A DNA stretch of 64,000 nucleotides, taken from positions 391,001 through 455,000 of the forward strand of contig CAUEEP010000730.1 in NCBI GenBank assembly GCA_958450365.1. The letters are read 5' to 3'. The position numbers were made by a program, and so were the translations under genes. Position 1 is the stretch's first letter. Each line of letters opens with the position of its first letter. The notes under the pieces were generated by a model, which did no database searches, was not told the DNA's origin, and saw only the letters and a program-made list of their open reading frames with translations. Positions 34,468 to 46,319 of the stretch are shown in pieces. Source of the stretch: Mesorhabditis belari (taxonomy: Eukaryota > Nematoda > Chromadorea > Rhabditida > Rhabditidae).

Positions 34468-36009
34468 TCACTTATTAATACTGAGACGATTAAGAAGTGC
34501 CTCGACGTATGTTTGGTGAAGGACCGAAACAAAGGAGTCATCATTTTGAAGGAGATGCAAAAGCGATGTCCGAAATTGTTCCTAAATCTTATAAATACTA
34601 TGTTGAATCAAAGACAAGTCACCTTATCTAGCAGTGGGATATCCGTGTCCCTTTCGATTTCGATGCCTTGAAGACTGGTTGAATCAATCTAAACATTAAA
34701 AGTAAAATATTTGCGAGGAATTTCGCGGATACCTCTGACGCACAATGATCTTCGCTACCATGTACGGATAGAGTCGAAAATGCTTTAAGGCTTGCCGCAG
34801 AAGCCGATACGCCCATCGTTGGTGAAGGAATTTTTGCTATCTTTTCATTTTGCTAAATTTCATCTGAATATTACACAGTAAGCTGCAAAAACCTTGATCA
34901 ATTGCTTTTCCAAATCAGCAACGTGCATTCCAGAAACATTCGAGGGTGGGGTCTAGATTTTACTTTCAGTTACGATTTGAATAAAAAAAATTACTTCTCT
35001 TCCTGAAAGGCGTCCTGAGTCGAAAATCTGCTGCATAATTGACACGCCTAGACCGGATAAACTTTTTGTCTGATTTAAAAACTACCTTGAGGAGCGATGC
35101 TCAAAGAACTACCAGGTTGATCATCATTCCTTGGTTTTTGTGGAGCCGGCGTGGTCTAAATGATCAAGACGTTTTAAATAAAACAAAAGCCAACTTTAAA
35201 AATCTCACCTTGGGCTTGTTTAACTTTTGTAATATATCCATAACAGATGAATTTTCGCTAGCTGGCAATGCTGTGGGTAAGGCGCTAGTTTGCGGAGGAG
35301 CTGGACTGGGAGTTGCATTAACCATCTTGGGAAGGGAAGTACATTTTTCCTGAAAAAATAACTATGCAAAATTTTAACTTGTTATAGCACTTTGCCGGCT
35401 TGAAGGTCGCTGATAATTTGATTCAAAAGCAAAAAGATGCGGTCGCAATCTTCGTTCTTGTAAAACCAGAAACCCCGAATCTCCCCTAAATAAAATTGGT
35501 TTTACCGTTTAAAAATAAAATTTTACCATCAGCTTTGCAGAAGAAGAGGTATGGCTTCTGGATTGTGACTCGAACTTGTGCGGTGATCGGTTCAATCATA
35601 TCATTCAGTGACTGACGATTAGCAATAATAAGACTAAAAAAAAGTAAGTTGAGGAATCAGACATGGAATCAACCTGTAAAATGGCACGTCCACTCGTTCG
35701 TAGACGAACATTGACCTAAATTAAAATTGAACAAGCATTAAAATTTAAAATATACCCATCGACGTCCGTTTTTTCCCATTGCTTCGAAATATTGTTGAAT
35801 CTGTAGAGTGCGGTGTGAGTGGTCTAAAAATAGGCATACAACCTGACAGAACAAGTTTTTTATACGTTAGACAATCTTCAAAAACCGAATTCAGTAGTTT
35901 TCACCAGAGAAATTCTGTAAATCAAACCACAAACCTTGTCGAGTATTGCCTCAGCACAGGGGTCGATATTCCGAATCGAGCTCAGATTTTTCGCAACATT
36001 TGGATCCAT
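34468..36009 (-). CDS. dcap-1: mRNA decapping activator DCP1
   Basis: DCP1 binds and activates the DCP2 decapping enzyme in cytoplasmic P bodies. Twelve exons give about 330 residues. Exon 1 from 36009 is MDPNVAKNLSSIRNIDPCAE. The EVH1 domain follows: TALYRFNNISKQWEKTDVDG, SMFVYERVDVPFYR, LIIANRQSLNDMIEPIT, then GEIRGFWFYKNEDCDRI with the family's FWFY core. A low-complexity Pro/Ser linker contains SSVMDILQKLNKPK and VSIMQQIFDSGRL. The C-terminal trimerisation helix is EQFRTSLLHLLQNDDSFVSV then LHQTYVEALLNRLSINK, with the stop at 34468. The gene is divergent from sqd-1 (558 bp apart) and convergent with ell-1. Confidence 0.9.
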
Positions 36010-36567
36010 TTTTTCTGAAAATTGACACATTAACATCGGAAAACAAATAAAAAGAAATGCAAACTCAAAGAAAATAAGCGGTACTTTGAGTGTTTTCCAT
36101 ATTTACTAAAAAACTAGTGCCGCTCTTTATGGCTGATTTGTCTGATAAGGGTGTTTTAACATGGAACCTACTGCTACTGCAATTTTTTCAAAAATGTTTA
36201 TCTCTTTCTCTTTTCCCCATCTTGTACTCTCATTTTGCGCGCATTTCTCTAAATGTTGCGCCAATTGGGTCTCGTCTGGAAAGACTACGATAATAGACGC
36301 CAAAAATTTTCCCATTTGCAAAAGCAGTGTTAAAATTTTGCGCTTTGCCAATTTTTTTTACTTGTTTCCTTCTTTCTTTTTCAAAATAAACTAATATTTC
36401 TATTTTCAGGGTACATCTATTAGGTAGTCTTTACGACTCTTCTTTTGTAATTCTTTGTAAACTCTGTCGTAGTTCAACATCTGTCTAATTTTTGTTTAAT
36501 CAAAAATCGTTCTACAATCAAGGTTGGCTTTTTGAATTTTGAACTTTGGTCATCTTTTTCTAGAATT

Positions 36568-37870
36568 ATGAACGGGCACGTGGATTCAACGGAGAATGGG
36601 AACGTTAAAGAGAATGGACATAACAACAACAAGGGAAATGAGGACAAGTTGGTTTTTTTTAGTTTAACAATTGATTTTTGAAGTTTTAGGAAGATTTTTG
36701 TTGGCGGTATCGCCTACGATGTGACTAACGAGGATCTCACGGCACACTTCGGTGAATTCGGAGAAGTCGCCAACGCTCAAGTCAAATTCGACCGACAGAC
36801 TGGCCGCTCGCGTGGTTTCGCTTTTGTCGAGTTCACCACTGGAGAGGCATGCAAGACTGCACTTGGAGCTCGAGAACAAACCATCAAGGGAAAGAGCGTA
36901 GGTTTCTCGGTGTTATTTAAACTTTAGGCGTAAATTACATTTTCTTTATTGCATCATCAAATGAAGTGACTTTAAGCCAAAAATAAAACTATCAAAGTAC
37001 TAATCATTGTGTTATTTAAGCTTATTTAAAAAGGCTAATTTGGAAATTTTTAGGTAGAAGTCAAGCCAGCCAAATCTCGTGAAAACAAGAAGGTCTTCGT
37101 TGGTGGACTCCCATCGGATTTCAACGAATCGGAGCTTCGCTCACACTTCGAACAATTCGGCAAAGTCGAGGACATCGAGTGGCCATTTGACAAGTAAGTG
37201 TATTATTGATGTATGCAAGTATGTCCTCCTTGTTTTTCCGTTGACTAATCTTTTATGTGACAATAAATGCTTTCTAGTTTACTTGCTAACAGATAAATTT
37301 AGGCAGACGAAGACCCACCGAAACTTCGCCTTCATTGTCTTCGAAGAGGAGGAAGCCGCCGACAAAGCCTCTGCTCAAGCCAAACAAACTTTCGGATCTC
37401 GCGAATGCGACGTGAAGAAAGCTGTTCCTCAAGGCAAACGATTTGCTATGGGGGCAGGACGTGGAATGACTGGTGGTCGCTTCGGTCGAGGTGGTCATGC
37501 TGGTGGTGCTTGGTATGGCTGGAACCAAATGGGAGCTGTTCCTTATGGTAAGATAGCCTAAAAATTGCCGTTATATTTATTGATTATAGGAGGTGCTGCT
37601 GGATGGGGAGGCGATTGGTACAACGCTGCTTCAGCTTTCTACGGTGGTGGCGGACAGAATGGCTCATACACATCAGGTGGATATAGCGGTCAGTTCATGT
37701 GTAATGTTGAGTATGGGGCTTCTTTAAAATTAAATAGAGATTTAAAATTAAAAATTATATTTCTGAATCAAAGATTCTTTTTAGGAGGAGGAAACTATGA
37801 CTACCAAGGAACTCAAAGATCTGGAAACGCCAACACTCAACGCTACCATCAACCTCAACAACAGTATTGA
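36568..37870 (+). CDS. sqd-1: Two-RRM hnRNP A/B-D type protein (Squid-like)
   Basis: Nuclear RNA-binding protein of the hnRNP A/B-D group, acting in mRNA processing and localisation. It starts MNGHVDSTENGNVKENGH at 36568, five bases after a TTTTTCTAG acceptor. RRM1 has RNP2 KIFVGGIAYD and RNP1 RGFAFVEF. RRM2 has KVFVGGLPSD and RNFAFIVF. The tail is Gly-rich (RGMTGGRFGRGGHAGGAWYG) and ends in TQRYHQPQQQY. About 300 residues, normal for the family. The Gly-rich tail is split by short introns that could give alternative C-termini. Choosing Squid over other hnRNPs rests on the tail, the RRM spacing and the neighbouring lsm-8, which from memory is close to sqd-1 in C. elegans. Confidence 0.85.
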
Positions 37871-38540
37871 TAGTTTCCATTTTGCCTTCTTTGAGAGTCT
37901 CTTTTTAAGTTTTTTGTTTCTTTTTCTTGGGATAAATGCCCACAAACTACGTACTGGATTCTTTTTAAAGTTACCAACAGTCTTTTGTACAAAATAGCCG
38001 ATAGCTTGTTTCCCTTTTCCAACTTGGGAGTTGTATTCCTTGATCGTTAAGATTTTGGGTTTTGTTGCTATGTCTATTATTGTAATTGTGTCTCTTTACT
38101 CCGGCACTCAAAAATTGCTCATTTTTACGATCGGAGATTTGTTTTAACTTTAACATCTCGGGACCGGTTTTTCCATATGCTAAGATGGTCTCATCTTTGC
38201 TGTTGTTGAGCAAAATTTCTGTTGCATGTCCTGTTGGTGCGTCTTCGTGAAATCTCGTTAATTATTCTCCACTTGTCCATCTCGTGGTTTGTTAGTTTTT
38301 GTCCTTTCTCAAATTGTGCTACCTCGTGTGGCTATTCGTTATGACACCCACTGCTGTCCCCCAATTTTTGATTGATGAATAAAGACTTTGCAAAAATATT
38401 TTTTTAATTACATCGTTATCACGGGAAAATATTTGGGTCAGAGTTAAACAATTAAGGTTTTGTGTACAGAGAGTGGAAAATCTTCCATCATGGGATGGAA
38501 GATTGAATAGGGAATCGTTTGAGCAATGTTTTTATTTAGG
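37871..38540. other. sqd-1 3' UTR and spacer to lsm-8
   Basis: The long T-rich 3' UTR ends after AATAAA at about 38378. A TTTATTTAG acceptor (38539) abuts the lsm-8 ATG, about 150 bp after the poly(A) signal. Confidence 0.6.
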
Positions 38541-39102
38541 ATGGCTGGTAGTTTAGAGAATTTCCTAAACCGCCCTTGTAACATCTTGACCGGTGATGGG
38601 AGAAGTATTGTCGGTAAGGATTATAGTTCAAAATTTTAAAAAAGTATTTTTTTAGGTCTCCTAAAAGGTTTCGATCAATTGGTGAACATTGTATTGGAAG
38701 ATAGCCACGAACGGGTTTATTCGGAGACAGCCGGTGTTGATAAGATTCCGTTGGGACTGTACATTATTCGAGGAGATAATATGTAAGTTCCTCAATTGTT
38801 TTTTGTTTATAAATTTCTTGGGTCGGGAAAAGGGTGGTCGTAGAGCTAGGTTTCTTTCCGTCTACTCCTCTCCCTTTACACTCTCTTCGATCAATAAATA
38901 CCCCGCGTTCCGTAGCTGAAAAGGCAACTTTTTGCTTAGAGCGGGGAAAAACGTTTTTATGGCGTAATTTTCAATTTTAAAAGTTTTATATATTTTCTCT
39001 TTTAGTGCTGTCATTGGAGAAATCGACGAAGAATTAGATAAAAGAATTGATTTTGAGAAAGTCAAAGCAGCTCCTCTTGCACCTATTTGGATCTCTAGTT
39101 GA
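38541..39102 (+). CDS. lsm-8: U6 snRNA-associated Sm-like protein LSm8
   Basis: Subunit of the nuclear LSm2-8 ring that binds the 3' end of U6 snRNA. Three exons give about 98 residues, family length. It starts MAGSLENFLNRPCNILTGDG. Sm motif 1 is GLLKGFDQLVNIVLEDSHER. Sm motif 2 is GLYIIRGDNIAVIGEIDEE. The C-terminus (APLAPIWISS) is the LSm8-type tail. The start codon directly follows a TTTATTTAG acceptor about 150 bp past the sqd-1 poly(A) signal, a spacing typical of downstream genes in nematode operons. Confidence 0.94.
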
Positions 39103-39355
39103 TTTTACTTTTTGTTACTTTTTTGAACTTTTAATTTGCTTTGTTTTTTTTTAAAAAATACAATAAATGAACGTTCATTATTTCTAGTGGTTAAACAAAG
39201 ATCTCGTTGGAATAAACTATTCACCCATATCTTTCTATCTTTTGAAGTTAAATTTTGGCATTGATGTTTTCAATTGGTTCGCCAGAATTTTTTCGTATTG
39301 TTGTGTCAATACTGTGGTTTTAAAGAGCCGCGGAAAGTCTGAACAAATTCAGGTT

Positions 39356-42300
39356 ATGGATGACGAGATTGAATTAGATTACGATTACGATGAACCCTGT
39401 TATCCAACAGAATCCAGGTAGAACAGACAAGCTGCCCAAGTATTTTACTTTCTATCTAGAGATAAAATCAGAAACAAGTTTTTCCTTCTAGTTAGGGAGT
39501 TTGCGCGAGCCAGGACTTTATCTAAGGTGTAAAAAAAATTGAAATCATCCGGCAAAACATTTTTTGCTTAGAAAATATACTAAACTAAGGTAGTATGAAA
39601 CTAGGCAAGTATTTCAGTAGCGAATCGGAAGAGGAGGAGGTCGATCCATTGTTTTTGGAGTGCGTTGATGAAGTCGAGGATGAAAATGGTGTCAATAGAG
39701 CTGAAAGGCTCAAGGTAAAAAGAAAAAATGGCAGCTAAAAAGTAAATTGTAGCGAATAAAGTCGACGGATAAGCAACAAAGGGATGATCGAAGGAGAGGG
39801 CAAAGGGTATCAAGGCCGAGATCATCAGCTCGACGTGTACATGACTCTCAACCAGAAACGGCATACACACGAGTCCAAATTGTAAAGACTTAAAGATGTT
39901 TGCCGTTAAAATTGATTTTTCAGCTTTACACAATATCTTTTAGTCGAGCAGAGAGTCGCCCATTGATCGAAGACAACGGGTATATGCAAGATCCCATTCA
40001 CCACGTGACCCGATAAATGAAAGATCAGCTATGAAACAGGATAAGGTAGTAAAACGCTAAAACTTGATAGCCAAATCAACAAAATTTTCAGAGTGACGCG
40101 GAAATGGCAGGAAGAAAGACGAGATCCCCTGGTTCACCATCTCATGGCCAACCGTGCAAAATCAAGGCGGCTGCACATTTGTTCTTCCCATCACCCCCAG
40201 AACGTGATTCGCAGAAATCTGTACAGCGCCACCAATCCGGTAACAGTGCACAAAGAGAAATGCCAACAATTAGACATGAACCGCCACGAGGTACTGAGGT
40301 TTCGAAGCTATAGTCAAGCTTCTTTTTAGTCCCTCCACTCTCACCGAAGCGTCGTCTCCCTCCCTCGCCACCCGAACGTCGTCCTCCTTCACGACTTGGA
40401 ATGATCTCGTATCATTCAGGAACAAATGTTGAGAGGTAATAAAGCATAATAACAAACAAATAAACCCATCACTCGATTCAGAAACTCACCTCCGGTACGG
40501 TTTTTCTCTTTGCATCCTGAGCCTGGAAACCGACCAAGTTTGAGACGAGAGCCACTTCTACAGCCTCGTGTTTCTGAATTACACGACAGTCCATCAACAG
40601 ACGGTTATCGATCTCGTGATCAACTAAAGTCAAATCTTGGAAGACTCGGAGATGAGATGAAACGAGAAGCGAACGAGAAGACAACGTCCAGAGATGGTAG
40701 ATCACTTGAAGTAATAGAATGGCCGATGAGTACACACCATCTACTTCATCTCATCCACACAAGCAGACTCTTCATTACTTCTTTTTACATTCATTTCAGG
40801 GCACCCATCAGCATCGCCCAATGATAAGAGAACGAGAAAGGATGAATGGAAATCGGCTTCGAGAGAAAATTTGAGAAGAACGGATAATCCGGAGATGACA
40901 AGAGGATCAACGTCAAAAGAATCGAGCTTTTCTCCACGAGAACGAAATACGCATCAACGTTTGGCGAGGATTCAAGCTGCGGATACGAAGAAGTTCCTCG
41001 GTGAACAACGTTTGATTCAAGAGGATCAAAGTTTCAGAAATCATGGCGTTGATAATGAGCACGACACAAAGCCACGGATTTCAGCTGTAAATGCCCGTCA
41101 AAGTCATATGCCTGCAATTAGCTCTCGGAAACTCCATTTGACTGTTGAGGAGCAATCGGTCAAAGACCGAAAAACTCAAACAAATGTCAATAGAAATATC
41201 GTCAAAACTCAGAATGAGTCAATGGTTTCTTCAAAGCACAGCACAAATCAAAACTTGAAAAAGAAAGCTCTTGTTGAGGATCAAAGGTCTGTTAAACTAA
41301 AAGTTGCAAATGAGAAGGTTGATCAGTCATTGACAAGAGTTGCACGAATACTTTCACCGGTCAAACATCCACCAGAATGCTCAAATAAAGAGCTTCCAAG
41401 CAAGAAGCTAAATGTTCAAAAGACGGTTTTAAAAGAGAAACAAGGCAGCAAGAATCACATTAGTGAAGACTTTGAAGTAAGCGAGGCTACCAGTGATGCG
41501 CCAAATGAGAAAAATCAATCCAATCTTTTTCTAACCTTTTCTACGCCACAACGAGCCCTCGACAAAGAAGAAAAGAATCGATTATTGATGGACATTGCCA
41601 AGAAAACATATCAAGGGTTAAAGAAAACTGGAAAATGTAACGATCCGGATGGCTTTATTCGTGAAATAACCCCACCGATCGACGAGACCGACTCGGGAGC
41701 GTTGACTCCAATCTATTCCGTTGACAGTCCACTATCGCCAAATCCACTCGCCTATTTTGATGAGAAACCTTTATCACCGAGTACAACAAATGACTCGATT
41801 GAACACGACATTCAAACAATGTTCACTCATTCAATGGAAGAGCTTGTTGAGCCAGAAAAGGGACAAAAAGTACTCGATGTCATTGGGAAAACGGTGACGG
41901 AAAAACCCAAACAAAAAGCTTTTGAACCTCTTGTGAAAGTGGAAAGGAAACGGATTGAAGGGCCCTCATCAATACTAAAAAAGAATCCTGTTGCTAAAAG
42001 AGTTCATGCTGTGATTACGGGTCCAAGCCCCGAACCTCCAATAAAACAACGATCATTTTATGCTCAAAAGGCTAATCAAGGTACGAATTTATGCTAAAAT
42101 CAAGATTTTTTTGAAAAACTGACTAAAAAGTGAACTTTAGATGTGAACATGAGAAGGAAGAGCATTGATATGGCGATGAGTCGATCACAGCAATATTCTG
42201 TCTATGTATGTGAAGCTTGATGATTGAAAAGCTATGAAAACCTTTTAGAATCACTTTCATTCATCCCTTCCAAGCACTAGTCAGCTTTCGGAGAGCGTTG

Positions 42301-43723
42301 CACAAAATGGGATCTCCAATAAGAGGTTGGGAATCGGTTTTGAAGATTGGGTTTTATTTTAAATATCAGATCTTGAAAGTATTAGATGTTGATATTCGAA
42401 ACGAATTCATATAGTTCATATAGTTCATATAGTACTATCCTTGCAGATCGATGTTCGTGTTAGCAAGTGAAACACGCGCCAAAAAGAGGGAAAGATCGTT
42501 CGTTTATGAGAATGACTTTGTGGAAAACAATCGAAGGAATGTCGTGAGTTTAACAAAAGCTGAATAGTACAGTTTTGCTACCAGTTTTGCTTCAAATACT
42601 GAATATTCTATAAAGCACGAATTTTATCCAACAAATTTTTTAGATTCTCTACGATGAGCCAGCAGAGCCACCAATCTCCGTGTTCATTCCAAACGCTCAG
42701 CCGGCTCGACGCGAAGTCGTCTACGCTGATTATCAAGACGGTAAAATGAGATGAAAATGAAAGAGTAATTAGTGCAATACAATACTATCGTTATCAGTTT
42801 TGCTACCATTTTTGCTTCAAATTATAGCTTCAAAGTGATTTAAAACCAAACTTTACAACTTTACAAACTTTAAAATTTAATAAGCCAGATTTGGGCTAAC
42901 TATAAGCTAATACAATCCTGCTATATTCCTACACGTTATCCATTATTAGCTTTGTTTTATAATGCTCTGGATATTAGATATTAGATATTAGATATTAGAG
43001 ATTAGATATTAGCTATTAGATATTAGACTTTAGATATTAGAGATTAGATATTAGAGATTTGATATTAGATATTAGATATTAGATATTAGATATTAGATAT
43101 TAGAGATTAGATATTAGAGATTAGATATTAGATATTAGATATTAGAGATTAGATATTAGCTATTAGATATTAGACTTTAGATATTAGAGATTAGATATTA
43201 GAGATTAGATATTAGAGATTTGATATTAGATATTTGATATTAGATATTTGATATTTGATATTAGATATTAGATATTAGATATTAGAGATTTGATATTAGA
43301 TATTAGCTATTAGATATTAGATATTAAAGATTAGATATTAGACCTTAGACTTTAGATTTCTAAATTAGAGATTAGATATTAGACTTTAGATTTCTATATT
43401 AGATATTAAACACTCTAGATATTAGACTTTAGTTTCTATATACTCTAATTGAGATAAACTTATTTTTTTAGGCTGAATAACTTACTACTAGATTCTCAAT
43501 TTGTTGAGATATCTAGTAGTAATGAGTAACTTCTAAAAAAGTATAGTAATGAAAAGAATAGTAATGAATAGAATAGTAATGAATAACTTCTAAAAAAGGT
43601 TTTTCAGAAGAAATCACCTATCCGATGTTGAGATCGACGTCTTTTCGACAGAAAAAACCCCCGCGCAAGAGAACTCAATTAGGGGAAAATAGGGATGACG
43701 AAATTTTGGTTGTTAGATATTAA
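39356..43723 (+). CDS. Long disordered Ser/Arg/Lys-rich protein, unidentified
   Basis: About 14 exons encode roughly 900 residues. It starts MDDEIELDYDYDEPCYPTES at 39356, four bases after an AAATTCAG acceptor. Early exons give an acidic block (SESEEEEVDPLFLECVDEVE) and basic Arg/Ser segments (QQRDDRRRGQRVSRPRSSAR; SPKRRLPPSPPERRPPSRLG). One large exon of about 1.28 kb (40800-42079) is polar and lysine-rich. It includes a Pro/Ser/acidic patch (YSVDSPLSPNPLAYFDEKPL). The end is basic (FRQKKPPRKRTQLG). I see no folded domain, signal peptide or membrane segment. A nuclear, phosphorylated scaffold-type role would fit the composition but is inference. It begins 254 bp after lsm-8, so it may be the third gene of an operon. 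One intron carries a long heptamer array. Confidence 0.7.
42966..43440. repeat. GATATTA heptamer array in an intron
   Basis: Roughly 60 units of gatatta with variants (gagatta, gacttta, gctatta, gatattt). It fills most of the last intron of the disordered-protein gene. Confidence 0.9.
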
Positions 43724-44192
43724 CGGGAGAAAGATTTAGAAAATCTAGAGAAAATATTCGCTTAAGAATTCTCAATATTTCGAGGTTGTGATTTGAATTT
43801 TAACTTTCATTTTTGGCTTTTAACTTTAAAGGCTTTAACGGGACCAGTGCATTTCTCATTTGCCAATTTGCCGAAAAAATTCCAGTGCCAAACACCGATG
43901 TTCATTCTTAGCCACTTTCAAATATGCCTTTACCCTTTTTTTTTTTCAATTTTTCAATGTGTGCCTTGATTCCTGTGATTCGATCACTTTACTTAATTTG
44001 TCCCAGATTTATTTCTTTCGCAGTTTTCAATTGATAAATGATTTTTTTTTGCTAAACAGCGTCAGAGCGAGGGTTTTGCATCCGATTATCTGCGAGAGTA
44101 TCGATTGATTTTGGACAGATGTTGAGAGAGAGAGAACAATAGATTTAATCATTTCTATTCTTCTTTTCTCATCATTTGTTCACTCATTCAGA
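43724..44192. other. Spacer upstream of blos-2
   Basis: T-rich 3' UTR of the previous gene, then sequence without exon content. A TTTCTCATCATTTG...CATTCAG acceptor lies two bases before the blos-2 ATG. Confidence 0.5.
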
Positions 44193-45478
44193 ATGGCTGA
44201 AATCAACGAACGAGCCTCTTGTTCGTCACCGGCTGAGCCATCGAGAGCAAACGCATCCACAAATCAGGTAAACGGCGGTAGAATCTACGTTAGGCTATAA
44301 AAGCCAGCAATTAAGATACAAATTGGGCGGTGGCTACTTTGCGCCAAATTTTTTTTTTTGCGCAACTCGCCATAACTGCTAAGTGAGCCAATCTTTATGA
44401 TTTTTATGTCATTTTGTAGATCTCAACAAATGCAAAAAAATGACACCAAAATCATAAAGATTCGCTCAATTAGAAGAAGGTTATGTTGAGTTGCGCAAAA
44501 ATTTGGCACAAATTAGCCACCCCAAAAAATTGAATCAAGATATCTCAGTCCAGCTAACAATCAATTGGCTAGTATCATGCTTAAAAATATCTCGATCTAT
44601 AGGCTGATAATCAATTGGGAAAAAAAATGGATATCAATAAGTTAACAAGGCTGATAATTAGCATAGACAAGATAAAGATTTCGAAGTCTATAAGATTCCA
44701 GATTATCAATCAATTGAATTGAATCAATTGAATAATATGATGCTCATTTCTTACATAAAGAGATCCCAGTCCATAGGCTGATTATCAATTGCATAAGAAT
44801 ACTAGAACAAGAAAGCCTTCAGGTGCGCCAACTTGCTGAGAACATGTACGATAAAATCGGTCAACTTATGCACAATCAGATTCAAGGTAAGAACGGGAAA
44901 AAGGAAACTTTTTAACGTCTTCAGGATCGATTGACGAGTATAAACTATTGGAAGATATGAATACAGCCACCGCTCAACGATATGTAATGATTTCGATTTT
45001 CTATGTCTATTCAAATGTTTTAAGGTTGATATGAAAACGGTGGCTGAAGGAGTGGGAGATAAATTGACGAAATTGAATGATAAATGTGAGTTGAGAAAAG
45101 GAAATAAATAACATTAGCTTAAATAACAGCTAAATAGAGCTTGAGAGAAATCTCTATTACTTTAAGAACACAAGTAGGCTATTCTGAATCAGTAATCAAA
45201 TCCGTAATCTGAATCTGAATCAGTAATCAAATCAGTAATCTGAATCTGAATCAGTAATCATCTTATGAATCAGTATTAGTATCGAATTCACATTTCTAGA
45301 TGCCTCCCTGAAGCCGTATTTGAATCAAATTGACGAGATGGAGTCGAGCACTCGACGTTTAGAAGAAGCTGTTAACACGCTTGATCAATACGTGACAGCT
45401 CTAGGTGAGTCGGAAAAAAACTCTTCTATCTAATCAAACATTTTAGAAGCAAAGCTCCAGAATATCCAAACTGCATAG
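44193..45478 (+). CDS. blos-2: BLOC-1 complex subunit 2 (BLOS2)
   Basis: Small coiled-coil subunit of BLOC-1 (and BORC in animals), which directs lysosome and lysosome-related organelle transport. Exon 1 is [20 protein letters not shown], a disordered N-terminus. Later exons encode the conserved helix bundle: [80 protein letters not shown], then [18 protein letters not shown] and the stop at 45478. EYKLLEDMN and YLNQIDEME are the BLOS2 hallmarks. About 130 residues. The first intron carries a MITE (44325-44523). One acceptor (TTTAAG before VDMKTV) is AAG type. Confidence 0.88.
44325..44523. mobile_element. MITE, GTGGCTACTTTGCGCCAAAT family, copy 2
   Basis: Left GGCGGTGGCTACTTTGCGCC, right ggcacaaattagccacccc. 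The inner arms gcgcaactcgccataac and ttatgttgagttgcgc are recognisable. It lies in the first intron of blos-2. Confidence 0.75.
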
Positions 45479-46319
45479 TCATTTTTGAACCTTCTTTAGA
45501 CCAATTCATAAAAGCATCCTACTACCATTGACCATTGATCTGCTGTGATTTCACTTATTTATTTTTGAAATTCTACCTTTATATAATTGAAAAACATTTT
45601 ACAATCAATCTTTAATCTTTAGTTTATTGATTGAGGCTTCAAATACAAATTTGCAAGCTAATTTTCTATGCAACTTTCCATCATCAGTGCTAATTTTGGG
45701 AGTGGGACAAATGCGACCTTTTTTTTGCGCACCCGGACATTTGCGCACTTAGCCCATTAGCGCACCTTTTTTCGCGTTTTAAAAAAGCTCTAAAAAGCTA
45801 ATATTAACCAATTTCTATTCCAAAAGTTGTTTTTCTAGGTAATTTGAGGGTGTAGAATCGAAATTTTGACATATCAGAGCTTGTGGAACCAATTTGAAAG
45901 ACAAAACGGCTAAATCAAATTACAGAAAATTGTCGATTTTTCTCTTTGTATAACTCCGTCCGTTTGTTTCCACAAGCTCTGTTATGTCAAAATTTCGATT
46001 CTACGCCCTAAAATTACCTAGAAAAACAACTTTTGGAATAGAAATTGGTTAATATTAGCTTTTTAGAGCTTTTTAAAACGCGAAAAAAGGTGCGCTAATG
46101 GGCAAGGTGCGGAAAAAAAGGTGCGCAAATGTCCGGGTGCGCAAAAAAAGGTCGCATTTGTCCCACTCCCCTAATTTTTGCCGCTTCAAAAAATAAATAT
46201 TTCCTTGGTAAATTCTTTTCACAAACACATGCCATCACATTTTAATGTTTTTTTTTCGAATCTTACATCAAATCACACAAACAAGCTGTTTTTGATTCCA
46301 GAAGATCGGCATAAAGTGA
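45479..46319. other. blos-2 to vezatin-like spacer, mostly MITE
   Basis: Short 3' UTR, the 473-bp inverted-repeat element at 45698-46170, then a TTTTTGATTCCAG acceptor (46301) about 20 bp before the next start codon. Confidence 0.55.
45698..46170. mobile_element. Long inverted-repeat MITE, GTGGGACAAATGCGACC family
   Basis: Ends GGGAGTGGGACAAATGCGAC and GTCGCATTTGTCCCACTCCC are perfect inverted copies. Pairing continues inward for about 200 bp: gcgcacccggacatttgcgc; ctaatattaaccaatttcta with aaaagttgtttttctaggta; gaatcgaaattttgacatat. It is almost all arm with a small centre. A truncated relative lies at 28193-28528. Confidence 0.88.
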
